A stretch of 34,728 nt of DNA from an uncultured Collinsella sp. Lineage in GTDB: Bacteria > Actinomycetota > Coriobacteriia > Coriobacteriales > Coriobacteriaceae. A program made the translations under genes and the position numbers. Below the pieces are notes generated by a model that saw only the letters and a list, made by a program, of their open reading frames with translations, was not told the DNA's origin and made no database searches. The stretch is from assembly GCA_900542235.1 (NCBI GenBank), contig UQNB01000010.1, forward strand, positions 1-34,728. The letters run 5' to 3'. The first letter of the stretch is position 1. Each line of letters starts with the position of its first letter. Shown piece by piece: positions 34,044 to 34,728 of the stretch.

Positions 34044-34381
34044 CGTGCTTCCTCCTGCTTTTTGATCTGTGCTTCCATGCGCTCGAGTTTGCCGGTCATG
34101 GTGTCGGTAAATCCGGGTCGAATATCGGCTTTGAGCACGACTTCGGTGCGGATGCCCTTGTTCGCCAACACAAAGGTTGCGTCGCGCACGACCTGCATGA
34201 CCTCGTCCCAGTCGCCCTCGATCTCGGTGAACATCGAGGTGGTGCGGTTGGGAAGGCCGCTCTCGCGAATGACGCGCACGGCCTCGGCGACCTCGGCGGA
34301 TAGCTCGTCGCCGGTGCCGCACGGGGCGATGGCTACGGCAACGAGCGTGTTCATACCGGCATTGGTTGCGGGCTCGGACAT
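34040..34381 (-). CDS. MTH1187/YkoF-type thiamine-binding protein
   Basis: A 113-aa protein of the UPF0045 (MTH1187) family, a ferredoxin-like fold that forms tetramers and binds thiamine or HMP-like ligands. Motifs ALVAVAIAPCGTGDELS-like N-terminus (VAVAIAPCGTGDE), TTSMFTEIEGDWDEVMQVV and RTEVVLKADIR are typical. The ATG at 34381 has GAGGAGG upstream, located in the end of thiM, 3 nt away. Placement between thiM and thiE supports a role in handling thiamine or its precursors; this is inferred from family and context. Confidence 0.82.
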   Translation of the reverse strand: MSEPATNAGMNTLVAVAIAPCGTGDELSAEVAEAVRVIRESGLPNRTTSMFTEIEGDWDEVMQVVRDATFVLANKGIRTEVVLKADIRPGFTDTMTGKLERMEAQIKKQEEAR

Positions 34382-34384
34382 GGC

Positions 34385-34728
34385 TTATGCCTCCTCGAGC
34401 TCGAGTTGGTTGTTGGCGATGTCCTGGGCGGTCGCGCGGTAGAGCTCGTCGATAAAGGCGACCTTAAAGCTTGCCGGGGCATCGGCAACGGCGGCGGCAC
34501 GCGTGCCGGCAACGTTGTAGACGGCGGTGCCGCAGATGGCTGCCGTAAACGGGTCGGTGGCACAGGCGTACACGGCCAGCACGCCGCCCTGCGAGCAACC
34601 GCAGCCGGTGATCTTGGACATGAGCGGGCTGCCGCCGTGGGATTTGGCCACGGTCGTGCCGTCGGTGATCAGGTCGACCTCACCCGAGACCACTACGGCG
34701 CCACCGGTGTAGCGGGCGAGCGCCACGG
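34385..34728 (-). CDS. thiM: Hydroxyethylthiazole kinase (partial, C-terminal part)
   Basis: Cut by the window edge; about 114 C-terminal residues are visible of a usual ~265. They contain GAVVVSGEVDLITDG, the KITGCGCSQGG anion-hole/catalytic motif (TGxGC, with Cys) and a helical C-terminus. ThiM phosphorylates the thiazole alcohol for thiamine salvage. The downstream genes of the operon follow at 3 nt and with a 4-nt overlap. Any TPP riboswitch would lie upstream, outside the window. Confidence 0.9.
   Translation of the reverse strand, partial: VALARYTGGAVVVSGEVDLITDGTTVAKSHGGSPLMSKITGCGCSQGGVLAVYACATDPFTAAICGTAVYNVAGTRAAAVADAPASFKVAFIDELYRATAQDIANNQLELEEA

Overview
The window is GC-rich bacterial chromosome with densely packed genes, strong GGAGG-type ribosome-binding sites and occasional GTG starts. 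Gene content and codon use point to an actinomycete of the class Coriobacteriia, most likely a gut Collinsella or close relative. This is inference from style; no rRNA is present to prove it. No tRNA, rRNA, CRISPR array, prophage or insertion sequence was recognised.

Layout. 1-3490: a two-TM K+ channel, a LOG-family nucleotide-processing protein, a ClC-type channel/antiporter and, convergent to them, a DMT transporter. 3490-5930: a 39-bp inverted repeat, then a GntR(YtrA)-ABC ATPase-ABC permease operon on the minus strand with a candidate operator. 6044-6339: four hairpin units on an exact 80-nt period, followed by prfC (release factor 3). 8198-9704: a possible preQ1-type riboswitch, a VUT/YhhQ queuosine-precursor transporter, a short-chain dehydrogenase and a bidirectional terminator. 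9717-13921: uracil-DNA glycosylase with an ambiguous start at a G7/C7 hairpin, a DMT exporter divergent from a LysR regulator, and a MATE transporter. 14113-17508: two rRNA methyltransferases (RlmA-like and RsmJ-like), small membrane proteins, a small zinc-ribbon protein and a GNAT acetyltransferase.

17763-24151: a TetM-like translational GTPase broken by a one-base frameshift, an Orc1/Cdc6-like AAA+ ATPase, a UvrA2-type ABC protein and TrmL. The intergenic gaps carry copies of a palindrome with arms GTGACAAAGG...CCTTTGTCAC; in two cases the palindrome supplies the stop codon of the neighbouring gene. 24246-26613: a CobW-family GTPase, an ArsC/Spx-like protein without the usual cysteine, and a flavin reductase with four cysteines. 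26948-27483: small, relatively AT-rich ORFs. 27555-31928: two paralogous c-di-GMP proteins (GGDEF-PAS-degenerate GGDEF; the larger adds a third GGDEF-like domain and an EAL domain). 32253-33122: a patatin-like lipase. 33132-33305: three hairpin units on an exact 62-nt period. 33348-34728: a thiamine salvage operon thiM(partial)-thiamine-binding protein-thiE.

Most genes are housekeeping, RNA modification or transport. The least explained parts are the repeats: two phase-locked arrays of inverted repeats with different sequences but the same design, the stop-codon-overlapping palindromes, and the 39-bp inverted pair. These are the best candidates for something undescribed, although their function cannot be settled from this sequence alone.
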